Below, in pieces: positions 54,605 to 64,000 of a DNA stretch of 64,000 nt; positions within the stretch are counted from its first letter, which is position 1, and every line of letters begins with the position of its first letter. The position numbers and the translations under genes are program-made. The stretch is from Cohnella faecalis (GTDB lineage: Bacteria; Bacillota; Bacilli; Paenibacillales; Paenibacillaceae). The notes below the pieces were generated by a model. That model had not been told where the DNA came from. It saw nothing but the letters and a program-made list of their open reading frames with translations, and made no database searches. The stretch is taken from the NCBI RefSeq assembly GCF_003570905.1, contig NZ_QXJM01000027.1, positions 1 to 64,000 of the forward strand, given 5' to 3'.

Positions 54605-57600
54605 ATGTCGCTTAGACTCGTTACGGGTCGTTCCGGAAGCGGAAAAACGAGGTTTATTCTCGATGAAATTCGCGCCAAGCTTGCGGAAGACCCGCAAGGC
54701 TCGCCTCTCGTCCTGCTCGTCCCCGAGCAGGCAACCTTCCAGGCGGAATACGCGATGGCGAATACTCCCGGGCTTGGCGGATTCATGCGGGCGCAGGTGC
54801 TCAGCTTTCGTCGGCTCGCCTTCCGAATCATGCAGGAGACGGGCGGTTCCGCGGTCGTACCGATTCATGAAAACGGCAAAGCGATGCTTTTACATAAAGT
54901 TCTGGAGGACCGTAGAGAAGAGCTGAAGCTTTTTCGCGGCGGCTCGAACGAGACCGGCCTGATCGCCCGCATGGGCGAGCTGTTCACCGAGCTGAAAAGA
55001 TACGGCGTCGACGGCGCGGGGCTGTCCCATGCCGCCCGGGATGCCCGCTCGGAGTCATCGCTATTGAAGGATAAGCTCCATGACTTGTCTTTGCTGTACG
55101 CGGAGACGGAGCGAGAGCTCGACGGGAAGTGGCTGGACGGAGAAGACATGCTCGGACGGCTGTCCGACGGGGCGCTCGCTTCCGCCTGGCTGGCGGAAGC
55201 GGAAATATGGGTGGACGGCTTCCATGGCTTCACGCCCAACGAATATTCTGTTATCCGAAGCCTTTTGCGCCGGTCAAAGAGGGTGACTGTCGCGCTTTGC
55301 GCCGATCGTCCCTACTTGGCGGGCGATCGCCCGGACGAGATGAACGCCTTTCATCCGACGGCGGAAACCTCGGCGAAGCTTTGCGAACTGGCTGCGGAAT
55401 CAGGAGTCGCGACCGATGCTTCGGTTCACTTGAATCCCGTTATCTTTCCTCGGTTTGCGAGAAGCCGGATGCTGGCTTTTCTTGAGAAGGAGTGGACGAC
55501 ACGGGTTCGCTGGACGGAAGAGACGGCCGTTCTTCATCCGGATCATCCCGATTGCGGCATCTCGCTTCATGCCGCGGCAGGCAGGAGAGCCGAAGCCGAT
55601 GCGGCCGCCAGAGACATGCTTCGCCGCGTCCGCGAGGAAGGCTTCCGGTACCGGGATATGGCCGTTTTCGTCAGGCAGATGGAAGACTATGCGGATTTGC
55701 TCGCCGGCGTTTTCGATTCTTACGGCATTCCCTATTATTTGGACGGCAAAGCGGGAATTTCGCATCATCCTTTGTCGGAGTTTGTCCGTTCCGCGCTGGA
55801 ATGCGTGACCGGAAGCTGGAAATCGGAAGCGGTGTTTCGTTGCGCCAAGACGGATTTGCTTGGTGCGAAGGGCGCAGGCCTCTCGCGCGACGAGATCGAC
55901 AAATTGGAAAATTACGCGTTAGCTGCGGGCATCGACGGCTGGAGATGGAACGACGACCGGGTATGGCGTCCGCTTTTTACAGGAGATATCGAACAGGAGA
56001 TCGAGGAAGACCGCGAGGCCGGGGATTCAAGGATGGCTGAGCTGCTGCGCGTTCGTGACGCATTGGTCGGACCTTTGCGGGCGCTGGAGAAACGGTTGAA
56101 AAGCGCCAAGACGGTCCGCGCACTATGCGAAGGACTCTACTCGTTTCTGGAGGAAACGGGCGCGGCCGACTCGCTCGAGCGATGGAGCAGGGAGGATGCC
56201 GAAGCCGGGCAACCGGGAAGAGCGGCGGCTCACCGTCCGATATGGGACGGCGTCATGAATTTGCTCGATCAGCTCGTGGAGCTTACCGGCGATTTGAAGC
56301 CGGATTTGAAGCTGTTCGCCGGCATGGTCGATTCCGGCTTGGAGGAGCTGAAGCTTGGGGCTGTGCCGCCTTCGCTTGACGGGGTCCTGATCGGCAGTCC
56401 GGAGAGGACCCGATCGGACCGCGTTTCCGTCGTCTACTTGCTTGGAGTGAACGACGGAGTAATGCCGAAGCGGATGGCCGAGAACGGCTTGCTGTCCGAA
56501 GAGGAGCGAGACGCGCTCGCTTTATCCGGCTTGGAGATGGCGCCGGGAGCGAGACGCCGATTGCTGGACGAAAGGTTTCTCGCCTACTTGGCGCTCACCG
56601 CCGCGTCCCGTCACCTATGGATCGGCTATCCGATCGCCGACAACGATGGCAAGAGCTTGCTGCCGTCCGAATGGATCGGAAGAATTCAGCGAAAGTTCCC
56701 CGGCATGCCTATCCGCATGGAAGCGGCCGAGCCTCAGGACGGAGACGGCGAGGACGCGCAGCTTTCGTTCGCCGTTCATCCGGGCAGGGCGATGACGCAT
56801 CTGCTCGCGCGGCTCCGAAGGTGGCGGCAAGGGGATTCCATCGCGCCCGGCTGGTGGTCCGTATACGAATGGCTCCGGGAGCGCGGTGAATGGAAAGATC
56901 GCATCGGTCAACTGCTGCGTTCTTTGCACTTCACGAACGTGGAGCCGCCGCTTGCTCCGGAGACGAGCAGACTTCTGTACGGGGATCGGCTGCTTGCGAG
57001 CGTGTCGCGAATGGAACGGTTCGTTTCTTGCCCGTTCCGACATTTTGCATCGAACGGATTGCGGCTAAGAGAACGCCAATTGTATCGGGTCGATGCGCCG
57101 GATATCGGGCAATTGTTCCACGCGGCGCTCCGCCAAACGACCGAGAGGCTGTTCGCCGACGCGAACGCGTCTCCGACGATGGAGCAATTGCGCCTGGAAG
57201 CCGCGGCTTCCGTCGAGCGGCTTCTGCCGAAGGTGCAGCAGCAAATTTTGTTGTCCTCGAGCCGTCATGCCGTCATGGCCCGTAAGCTTCGTGCTATCGT
57301 AGCCCAGGCGGCCGGCATTCTGGGCGGACACGCCGAGCTTGCCGCTTTCCGCCCTGTCGGGCTGGAGCTTGATTTCGGACCGACGGGCGCGCTGCCGCCG
57401 CTTTCGCTCGAGCTGGGCGGCGGACGCTGGATGGACGTCGCCGGAAGGATAGACCGGGTCGACGCGGCGCAGTCGCCGGAAGGGCTGCTGCTGCGCGTAA
57501 TGGATTACAAATCGAGCGGCATGAAGCTAAAGCTCGACGAGGTATCGTACGGCTTGTCGCTCCAAATGCTGACTTACCTCGACGTCGTCGTCACCCATGC

Positions 57601-58135
57601 TCCGCATTGGCTCGGACAGACGGCCGCTCCGGCGGGCGTCCTCTATTTTCACGTGCACAATCCTCTTCTGCATACCGCGAACGGTATGTCCCAAGAGGAA
57701 GCGAACGACAGACTGTTTCGCGAATTCCGGATGCAAGGGCTGCTGCTTGCCGACGGCGAGGCGGTCAAGCTGATGGACGATTCGCTCGACGGAGGAGGCG
57801 CCAAGTCGGCGGTCGTTCCGGTCGAATTCAAGAAGGACGGCTCCTTCTCCGCCCGGTCGCAAGTGGCGGAGCCCGCTCAATGGGACATATTGCGCAAGTC
57901 GGTCCGCCGCCAAATCCGGGGCATCGGCAAAAGAATCGTCGAAGGCGACGTATCCATCAAGCCATACCGGATGGAACGCAAAAGCCCCTGCACGTTCTGC
58001 GAGTATAAGGCGGTATGTCAATTCGACCTGGAGCTGGAAGGCAACGAATTCAAGACGCTGGCGAAAGCGGCCAACCGGGACGAGCTGTGGCGCAGATTGG
58101 AAGATCAAGCGGGAGAAGGGGGGATGCCGGTATGA
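54605..58135 (+). CDS. addB: AddB subunit of the helicase-nuclease
   Basis: AddB with AddA processes DNA ends for recombination. 1176 residues. The N-terminal helicase-like part has Walker A TGRSGSGKT near residue 8. The C-terminal nuclease includes VMDYKSSGMKL. Iron-sulfur cysteines are visible: CPFRHF, then CTFCEYKAVC near the end. ATG 54605 has GGGAGGGAACG upstream; the in-frame extension before it is rejected. The stop overlaps addA by four bases. Confidence 0.96.
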   Translation: MSLRLVTGRSGSGKTRFILDEIRAKLAEDPQGSPLVLLVPEQATFQAEYAMANTPGLGGFMRAQVLSFRRLAFRIMQETGGSAVVPIHENGKAMLLHKVLEDRREELKLFRGGSNETGLIARMGELFTELKRYGVDGAGLSHAARDARSESSLLKDKLHDLSLLYAETERELDGKWLDGEDMLGRLSDGALASAWLAEAEIWVDGFHGFTPNEYSVIRSLLRRSKRVTVALCADRPYLAGDRPDEMNAFHPTAETSAKLCELAAESGVATDASVHLNPVIFPRFARSRMLAFLEKEWTTRVRWTEETAVLHPDHPDCGISLHAAAGRRAEADAAARDMLRRVREEGFRYRDMAVFVRQMEDYADLLAGVFDSYGIPYYLDGKAGISHHPLSEFVRSALECVTGSWKSEAVFRCAKTDLLGAKGAGLSRDEIDKLENYALAAGIDGWRWNDDRVWRPLFTGDIEQEIEEDREAGDSRMAELLRVRDALVGPLRALEKRLKSAKTVRALCEGLYSFLEETGAADSLERWSREDAEAGQPGRAAAHRPIWDGVMNLLDQLVELTGDLKPDLKLFAGMVDSGLEELKLGAVPPSLDGVLIGSPERTRSDRVSVVYLLGVNDGVMPKRMAENGLLSEEERDALALSGLEMAPGARRRLLDERFLAYLALTAASRHLWIGYPIADNDGKSLLPSEWIGRIQRKFPGMPIRMEAAEPQDGDGEDAQLSFAVHPGRAMTHLLARLRRWRQGDSIAPGWWSVYEWLRERGEWKDRIGQLLRSLHFTNVEPPLAPETSRLLYGDRLLASVSRMERFVSCPFRHFASNGLRLRERQLYRVDAPDIGQLFHAALRQTTERLFADANASPTMEQLRLEAAASVERLLPKVQQQILLSSSRHAVMARKLRAIVAQAAGILGGHAELAAFRPVGLELDFGPTGALPPLSLELGGGRWMDVAGRIDRVDAAQSPEGLLLRVMDYKSSGMKLKLDEVSYGLSLQMLTYLDVVVTHAPHWLGQTAAPAGVLYFHVHNPLLHTANGMSQEEANDRLFREFRMQGLLLADGEAVKLMDDSLDGGGAKSAVVPVEFKKDGSFSARSQVAEPAQWDILRKSVRRQIRGIGKRIVEGDVSIKPYRMERKSPCTFCEYKAVCQFDLELEGNEFKTLAKAANRDELWRRLEDQAGEGGMPV

Positions 58136-61100
58136 CGGACGCAATCGCAAAGCGATGGCCGGCCAAGCCGGAAGGCAGCCGCTGGACGGACGAGCAATGG
58201 GCGGCCATCGCGGCGGACGGCTCCCATCTGCTCGTAGCTGCCGCGGCAGGCTCCGGCAAGACAGCGGTGCTTGTCGAGCGGATCATTTCCCGAATCGCGG
58301 ACGAGGAGCGCCCTTTGGACGTCGATTCCATGCTGGTCGCAACTTTCACGAAAGCCGCCGCAGCCGAAATGAAAGAAAGAATCCGCCACGCGCTAGAGGA
58401 GGCGCTTGAGCGCAACCCCGATTCGGGCCATTTGCAGCGGCAATTGGCTCTTTTGCCTCGCGCGACGATAACGACGCTCCACTCCTTTTGCATGGAAGTC
58501 GTGGAACGCTATTCGCCGGTTATCGGACTCGACCCGGGCTTTCGGATCGCGAACGACACGGAGGCGGAGCTGCTTCGAATGGATACGCTGGACGAGCTGT
58601 TCGAGGAGCTGTACAGCCAAGAGGAGGAAGCCGGAGCGGACGAAGGAGCGGACAAGGGCGAGTTCAAGGGAGAGCTGTCCAGATTGGCCGACCGCTTCGG
58701 CGGAGAGCGCACCGACGAACCGCTGCACCGGCTCGTCCTGGAACTCCACGAATTTGCGGGAAGCCATCCTTGGCCGGAGCATTGGCTGCGCCAGATGGCC
58801 GGCCGGTTCAACGTGGACGACGCTTCGCAGCTGATCGAATCGCTGTGGGTTTCCAGCTTGAGGGCGGATGCTCTGTTGACGTTGCGCGGAGCGCTGCATT
58901 TGCTGGATGCCGGCTTGCGGCTGACGATGGAACCGGGTGGCCCCGCTCCTTACGCCGACGCTTTAAGAGACGATAGAATCGCCGTCGAGACGATCGTTGA
59001 AGCCATGAACCGGGATTCGTGGTCGGACTGGCGGGACGCGATCGCGGCGTGCTCGTTCGGGCGGCTTAAGCCTTGCAAGGGGGACGATTACGATCCCGAG
59101 TTGCAGGAACGTACGAAAGCTTACCGGGACACCGTCAAAAAGACGATCGCGAAGCTGTCGGAGGAGTGGCTCGTTCGTTCTCCGGAAAAATATGCGGAGG
59201 AGCTGCGCGCGATCGCTCCCGACATGTCGGCGCTCGCCGAGCTTGCGATCAGCTTCGGGCAGCGCTACGAGCTGGCGAAGCGGGAAAAAGGACTGCTCGA
59301 TTTCGGAGATTTGGAGCATTACGCGCTGCGCATTTTAAGAGAACCTTCCTCGACGGCCAAGCGGAGCGCGCCTTCCGTTGCAGCGGCGGATTACCGCGAT
59401 AGGTATTCCGATATTTACTTGGACGAGTACCAGGATACGAACGAGGTGCAGGAAGCGATCGTATCGTTAATTGCTCGTTCGAATCCGGGCAACGTCTTCA
59501 TGGTCGGCGACGTGAAGCAGAGTATCTACCGGTTCCGGCTCGCAGAGCCCGGACTGTTTCTAGCCAAATATCGGACATACGATATTTGGACGCCGGAAAC
59601 CGACAGTCCGGCGGACGAAGGACTCCGCATCGATCTCGCGCGAAATTTCCGAAGCCGCAGGGAAATCGTCGAAGCGGTCAACCACGTTTTTCGGCTTATT
59701 ATGAGGGAGCCGGTTGGCGAAATGACGTACGACCGGCGCGCTGAGCTCGTGTACGGGAACGGTTATCCGGATGCGGGGGAAGGCGATCCCGCAGGCAGTT
59801 ACGGTCTGGAAATGATTCTGATCGACGCGGCAGGTGCGAAGCCGGATGCAGGGGAATTCTCGGAAGCTTCCGAGGGAGCCGGTACGGAGGAGCAGGGGGA
59901 TGATCCGTCCTCCGGCCTAAGCGCCCAGGAGGAAGAGGATGCGGAGACGGCGCAGCTTGAGGCTCGCTGCATCGCTGCGGAAATTCGCAATTTGATGGGC
60001 GCGGACGACGGAACCGGGGACAAGAAGCTTCCGTTCGCCGTCTATGACGGCAAGGCGAAGCTGCATCGCCCCGTTCAATACCGAGACATCGTCATCCTGC
60101 TGCGGGCGGCAACATCGCTGGCCCCAGCCTTTCTGGAGGAGCTGAAGGCCGCAGGCATTCCCGCGTATGCGGATTTGGCGACGGGTTATTTCGCTGCGAC
60201 GGAAGTCGACGTCATGCTGTCGCTGCTAGCCATTATCGACAATCCGCGTCAGGATATCCCGCTTGCGGGAGTGCTGCGCTCGCCCATCGTCGGATTATCG
60301 GCGGAGGAGCTGGCGCAGGTTCGCCTGCGCAACCGGAAAGGCTCGTTCTGGGACGCGGCGACGGCCGTTGCGACGGTCGGAAGCGCGGAGTTCTCGGAGC
60401 TGGACGCCAAGACGTCCGCTTTCGTCCTCGCTCTCGAAAGCTGGAGAAGCTTTGCGAGAAAGGAACCGTTGGGCGAGCTGCTGGAAATGCTTTATCGCGA
60501 GACGGGCTATTACGATTTTGTCGGCGGCATGCCGGGCGGCGTCCAGCGGCAAGCGAATTTGCGCGCATTGGTCGATAGAGCGCGGGATTATGAGCGATCC
60601 TCTCGTTTTCGGGGCTTGTTCCGATTTCTTCGTTTTCTCGGGAGAATGCGCGACACCGGGTCCGATTTGGGCGCGGCGCGCGCTATCGGCGAGAGCGAGA
60701 ACGTCGTTCGAATCGTCTCCATCCACAAGAGCAAAGGGCTTGAATTTCCCGTCGTGTTCGCGGCGGGGCTCGGGCGGAAATTCAACCGCAAGGATCTCAG
60801 CGGAATGTTCCTGAAGCATAAGACGCTCGGCTTCGGCCCGCGAATGGTCGAGACGGATACTCGTGTCACTTACCCGACTTTGCCGCAGCTGGCAATTAGG
60901 CGAAAGCTCGCCGGCGAAATGCTGGCCGAGGAAATGCGCGTTCTCTACGTCGCTTTAACTCGTCCGAAAGAAAAGCTGTATTTGATCGGCACGAGCAAGG
61001 ATGCGGCCAAGGAATGGCGGAAGTGGGAGGAGACGGCTTCGATGGCGAACGCCGGTCTTCCCGATTATGCGGTCGCCTCCGCGTCCCGTTATTTGGATTG

Positions 61101-62169
61101 GCTTGGCCCGGCGGCCGTTCTGTCGGGAGGTGGCGCAGCTATACGCTCGTCCGCAACGGGCGGCGCGACAGCGGCAGAGACCGGCTCATCTGCTTCCGGG
61201 TGGAATTGCCGAATTGTGCCTTCGACCTTATTCACGCGACAGGCCGCGGACGCCGCTGCTGCCTTGGCGGCCGGTGCAGATTCCGAAGCGAGCCGCGCAG
61301 CTATGTGGAACGCGCTTGTGAACGGCGAGTCTGTGCCAACCGCGCTGTCGGCAGACGACGATCGCGTTCGCCGTCTTCTTTCGTGGCGTTACCCCCATGA
61401 AGAAGCGTCTGCGGTCGCGGCCAAAACGTCCATTACGGCGATGAAGGAAAAACGTGCATACTTGACCGAAGCGATTGCCGTCGAAGAAGCGGAGTCGGAG
61501 GACTCGTTCGGAACTTGGAGAGACAGGGCGGCTTCCGAAGGGTGGACGGAAGAGCCCCCGTTCTTGGCGGGCGACCACTTGGCAGACGACGCCGTCCCGC
61601 TTTCTTTTCGGATGAGACGACCGAAATTTCTGTCCGCAAAACGGCTTACCGCCGCCGAAAGGGGAACGGCGTTTCACTTGGTTATGCAGCATTTGCCGCT
61701 CGCTGAAGGCACAGGCAAGACGGACGTCGTCATCTTGCTCGATTCGCTGACCGAGAAACGGATTCTGTCTCCCGATCAGAGAAAAGCGGTCGATCCGGGA
61801 GAAGTGGCCGCTTTTTGCGATACATCGTTATACAGACGCTTATGCGCCGCGGAGCGGGTATGGAGAGAGGTTCCTTTTACATACGGCCTTCGCGCGGAGG
61901 ATATACATCCGGGCTCTTTCGGCGGAAGCGCTGACGAGACCGTCATTATACAAGGGGTCGTCGACTGCCTGTTTGCGGAAGGCGACGGGCTCGTTCTGGT
62001 CGACTACAAGACGGACTTTCTGGAAGGAACGACGGCGTCGCAGGCGGCGGAAAAGCATCGCTTCCAAGTGGAGCGTTACGGGGAAGCGGCCGGCCGGATT
62101 TTGGGACAACCGGTCAAGGAAGCTTACGTCTATTTCTTCGACGGGGGACAAGCGGTTCGGCTTTGGTAG
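58132..62169 (+). CDS. addA: AddA subunit of the helicase-nuclease
   Basis: AddA is the UvrD-like motor and one nuclease of the pair. 1345 residues (B. subtilis about 1230). Motifs: Walker A AAAAGSGKTAVL near 42, GLLDFGDLEHYAL, Walker B YLDEYQDTNEVQ, DVKQSIYRFR, HKSKGLEFPVVF, VLYVALTRPKEKLYLIG and nuclease LVDYKTD. The extra length lies in low-complexity inserts: an Ala/Glu/Gly stretch near 590-640 and an Ala/Ser/Gly stretch near 1000-1060. ATG 58132 overlaps the addB stop. Confidence 0.96.
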   Translation: MTDAIAKRWPAKPEGSRWTDEQWAAIAADGSHLLVAAAAGSGKTAVLVERIISRIADEERPLDVDSMLVATFTKAAAAEMKERIRHALEEALERNPDSGHLQRQLALLPRATITTLHSFCMEVVERYSPVIGLDPGFRIANDTEAELLRMDTLDELFEELYSQEEEAGADEGADKGEFKGELSRLADRFGGERTDEPLHRLVLELHEFAGSHPWPEHWLRQMAGRFNVDDASQLIESLWVSSLRADALLTLRGALHLLDAGLRLTMEPGGPAPYADALRDDRIAVETIVEAMNRDSWSDWRDAIAACSFGRLKPCKGDDYDPELQERTKAYRDTVKKTIAKLSEEWLVRSPEKYAEELRAIAPDMSALAELAISFGQRYELAKREKGLLDFGDLEHYALRILREPSSTAKRSAPSVAAADYRDRYSDIYLDEYQDTNEVQEAIVSLIARSNPGNVFMVGDVKQSIYRFRLAEPGLFLAKYRTYDIWTPETDSPADEGLRIDLARNFRSRREIVEAVNHVFRLIMREPVGEMTYDRRAELVYGNGYPDAGEGDPAGSYGLEMILIDAAGAKPDAGEFSEASEGAGTEEQGDDPSSGLSAQEEEDAETAQLEARCIAAEIRNLMGADDGTGDKKLPFAVYDGKAKLHRPVQYRDIVILLRAATSLAPAFLEELKAAGIPAYADLATGYFAATEVDVMLSLLAIIDNPRQDIPLAGVLRSPIVGLSAEELAQVRLRNRKGSFWDAATAVATVGSAEFSELDAKTSAFVLALESWRSFARKEPLGELLEMLYRETGYYDFVGGMPGGVQRQANLRALVDRARDYERSSRFRGLFRFLRFLGRMRDTGSDLGAARAIGESENVVRIVSIHKSKGLEFPVVFAAGLGRKFNRKDLSGMFLKHKTLGFGPRMVETDTRVTYPTLPQLAIRRKLAGEMLAEEMRVLYVALTRPKEKLYLIGTSKDAAKEWRKWEETASMANAGLPDYAVASASRYLDWLGPAAVLSGGGAAIRSSATGGATAAETGSSASGWNCRIVPSTLFTRQAADAAAALAAGADSEASRAAMWNALVNGESVPTALSADDDRVRRLLSWRYPHEEASAVAAKTSITAMKEKRAYLTEAIAVEEAESEDSFGTWRDRAASEGWTEEPPFLAGDHLADDAVPLSFRMRRPKFLSAKRLTAAERGTAFHLVMQHLPLAEGTGKTDVVILLDSLTEKRILSPDQRKAVDPGEVAAFCDTSLYRRLCAAERVWREVPFTYGLRAEDIHPGSFGGSADETVIIQGVVDCLFAEGDGLVLVDYKTDFLEGTTASQAAEKHRFQVERYGEAAGRILGQPVKEAYVYFFDGGQAVRLW

Positions 62170-62201
62170 GAAGGGAAACGGGGAAAAAGGGGAGAAGGAA
62201 C

Positions 62202-63421
62202 TTGCGCATTTTGCATACGGCGGATTGGCACTTCGGACGTACGCTGGAAGGAAGAAGCCGGATGCCTGAGCAGGCGGCGTTCGTCGAGGAGCTTGCGGCC
62301 ATCGTGAAGGATGAGGCGATCGATCTTGTGTTGATCGCCGGAGACGTTTACGATTCCGTCAATCCGCCCGCGGCGGCAGAAAGCCTCTACTACGAGGCGC
62401 TCGCGAAGCTGTCGGACAACGGACGCCGCGCCGTATCCGTCATCGCCGGCAATCACGATCACCCCGACCGGGTGTCCGCCGCTACTCCGCTCGCTGCGCG
62501 CCAGGGGGTATCCATGGTCGGTTTTCCGCAGGAGAGGGCGTTGTCGGTCCGCGTTTCGGGAACGGGAGAAACGGCGGTCATAGCCGCGCTTCCCTATCCA
62601 TCCGAAGCGAGACTTAACGAACTGCTTCACGCCTCCATAGACGAGGAAGGGCTGCGGGCCGCTTATACCGACCGGGTCGGCCGATTGATGGCTTCGCTGG
62701 CTTCGGCTTTCCGGCCGGACACCGTTAATTTGGCGATGAGCCACATATACGTGCTGGGCGGAAGCGAGACCGAATCGGAACGGCCGATCCAGGTCGGAGG
62801 GGCGTACACCGTCCATCCTTCGGCGCTGCGGGTCGGTCAGCAATATACGGCTCTCGGCCATCTTCATCGTCCGCAGCGGGTCGACGGAGACGAGACGATG
62901 CGGTACAGCGGGTCTCCGCTTGCTTACAGCTTTTCCGAGGCGGGCCAAGCGAAATCGGTCGTCGTGTTCGACGCCGTTCCCGCCAAGCCGTCCTGCCGCG
63001 AGAAATTTATCTTTCCTCCGGACGACCGCTCGTTCGCTGGCAAGCGGCCGGAGGGCTCGCCGAAGTGTATCGCTGGCTTGACGAAGGCCGCGATCCCCGC
63101 GCATGGATCGAGCTTGAGCTTAGCTTGACCGAAGCGCTGACGATGGAGCAGATCGGCCAGCTTCGCTCTTCGCGGGAAGGACTCGTGCAAATTCGTCCCG
63201 TCTACCAGGGGCTGGGAGGCGCGGAAGCGGCGGACGGAGATCGGCGCCGAGGCTCGGTTCCTCCGGAGGAGCTGTTCCGCCGTTTTTTCAAGCGGCAGAA
63301 CAACGGCGCGGAAGCGGACGATGCGCTCGTAGCTCTGTTTTTGGAGCTGCTGCGCGATGACGACGAGTCGCCGGATTCCGAAGCGGCCGAGGCTTACGCC
63401 GGCAAGGAGGAGACGCGATGA
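62202..63421 (+). CDS. sbcD: SbcD exonuclease subunit (one frameshift as sequenced)
   Basis: SbcD is the Mre11-like nuclease of the SbcCD complex. Phosphoesterase motifs: RILHTADWHFG, LVLIAGDVYDS, VIAGNHDHPDR and YTALGHLHRPQ with YSGSPLAYSF. The frame breaks near CC 62992-62993; adding one C restores PREIYLSSGRPLVRW and the rest of the C-terminal cap. The start is TTG 62202, with AAGGGGAGAAGG three bases upstream. The stop overlaps sbcC as ATGA. The restored length is about 407 residues, normal for the family. Confidence 0.9.
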
Positions 63422-64000
63422 AGCCGATAGGGCTGGAACTTTCGGGGCTTCAGAGCTACCGCGAAAAGCAGTACGTCGATTTCGACAAGCTGTGCGAGGG
63501 CGGCATATTCGGCATATTCGGTCCGACGGGGAGCGGAAAATCGTCCATTCTGGACGCTATGACGCTTGCCTTGTACGGCAAAGTGGAACGCGCGGCCAAA
63601 GGGACGCAAGGCATTATGAACGGCGCGGAAAATAAGCTGACCGTCGCGTTCACTTTCGAGCTGTCCGATTCGAAGGAGACGATGCGTTACCGGGTCGAAC
63701 GGCAATATAAGCGCGCGGGGGACGTATCGGTTCACGGAGCGATTTGCCGGCTCGTGCAGGTGAAGCTCGAAGGCGATATCGTGCTCGCCGACAAGCAAAG
63801 CGACGTCGATGCCGAGATCGAGCGGCTTATCGGGCTCGGCATGCCGGATTTCACCCGGGCGGTCGTTCTTCCGCAAGGCAAATTCGCCGAATTCCTTACT
63901 CTTGCGGGCAAGGACAGGAGGCAAATGCTGCAGCGGCTTTTTCGGCTGGAGCGTTACGGCGATGTGTTGTCGGGCAGACTTAGCCGTCGCGCCGATGCCG
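63418..64000 (+). CDS. sbcC: SbcC ATPase subunit, N-terminal part (cut by window end)
   Basis: SbcC is the Rad50-like partner of SbcD. The visible 194 residues have the opening GLELSGLQSYREKQYVDF, Walker A GPTGSGKSSILDAM near residue 35, and VVLPQGKFAEFLTL with the following helix. Coiled coils, hook and Walker B lie beyond the window. ATG 63418 overlaps the sbcD stop. No frame break seen. Confidence 0.95.
   Translation, partial: MKPIGLELSGLQSYREKQYVDFDKLCEGGIFGIFGPTGSGKSSILDAMTLALYGKVERAAKGTQGIMNGAENKLTVAFTFELSDSKETMRYRVERQYKRAGDVSVHGAICRLVQVKLEGDIVLADKQSDVDAEIERLIGLGMPDFTRAVVLPQGKFAEFLTLAGKDRRQMLQRLFRLERYGDVLSGRLSRRADA

Overview
The window reads as a chromosomal segment of an endospore-forming, moderately GC-rich Firmicute of the Paenibacillus/Cohnella type. 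It carries sporulation and germination genes (gpr, spoIIP, a gerA-type operon), AddAB instead of RecBCD, a leucine T-box and a CIRCE element. Gene order follows the Bacillus subtilis yqeG-to-yqeV region closely. No rRNA, tRNA, CRISPR array or prophage was seen.

Layout. 1-4.0 kb: a MoxR / DUF58 / transglutaminase cell-envelope operon. 4.1-10.3 kb: a tightly packed housekeeping operon (yqeG, yqeH, aroE, yhbY, nadD, yqeK, rsfS, cvfB, yqeM) for ribosome maturation, NAD and shikimate synthesis. 10.3-14.4 kb: an MMPL exporter divergent from a TetR regulator, then a divergent HPr-kinase-like gene. 14.5-17.3 kb: T-box-controlled leuS. 17.3-22.2 kb: comER divergent from comEA-comEB-comEC (DNA uptake). 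22.2-23.9 kb: an ECF sigma/anti-sigma pair with a probable self-promoter. 24.1-28.5 kb: holA, rpsT, gpr, spoIIP, yqxA. 28.5-31.2 kb: an attenuator-like RNA leader, a MutS2-like ATPase without a Smr domain, and six 51-bp tandem repeats. 31.3-39.9 kb: lepA, hemW, an acetyltransferase, and CIRCE-hrcA-grpE-dnaK-dnaJ. 39.9-44.0 kb: a minus-strand germinant-receptor operon with a small fourth subunit. 44.1-48.7 kb: two small genes, prmA, an M50 protease, rsmE, mtaB. 48.8-50.0 kb: a NUDIX gene overlapping a DeoC-family gene that lacks the Schiff-base lysine. 50.1-54.5 kb: repeats, a decayed IS1595-type transposase, an RlmI-like methyltransferase, a Na/Pi-type transporter and a small orphan gene. 54.6-64 kb: addB-addA-sbcD-sbcC (double-strand-break repair), with sbcC cut by the window end.

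Data quality matters here. At least eleven reading-frame breaks in six conserved genes each look like the loss of one base, nearly all in a homopolymer run. They are better explained by sequencing error than by gene decay. Coordinates for those genes span the whole restored gene. One further break, in the gerA-type gene, has the opposite sign.

Best candidates for new biology: (1) the leader ahead of the Smr-less MutS2, where one RNA arm can pair with either of two identical octamers, one of them in the terminator stem; (2) the DeoC-family protein that has lost two of three catalytic residues and is coupled to a NUDIX hydrolase; (3) the 51-bp tandem array ahead of lepA; (4) the HPr-kinase-like protein with an altered signature loop.
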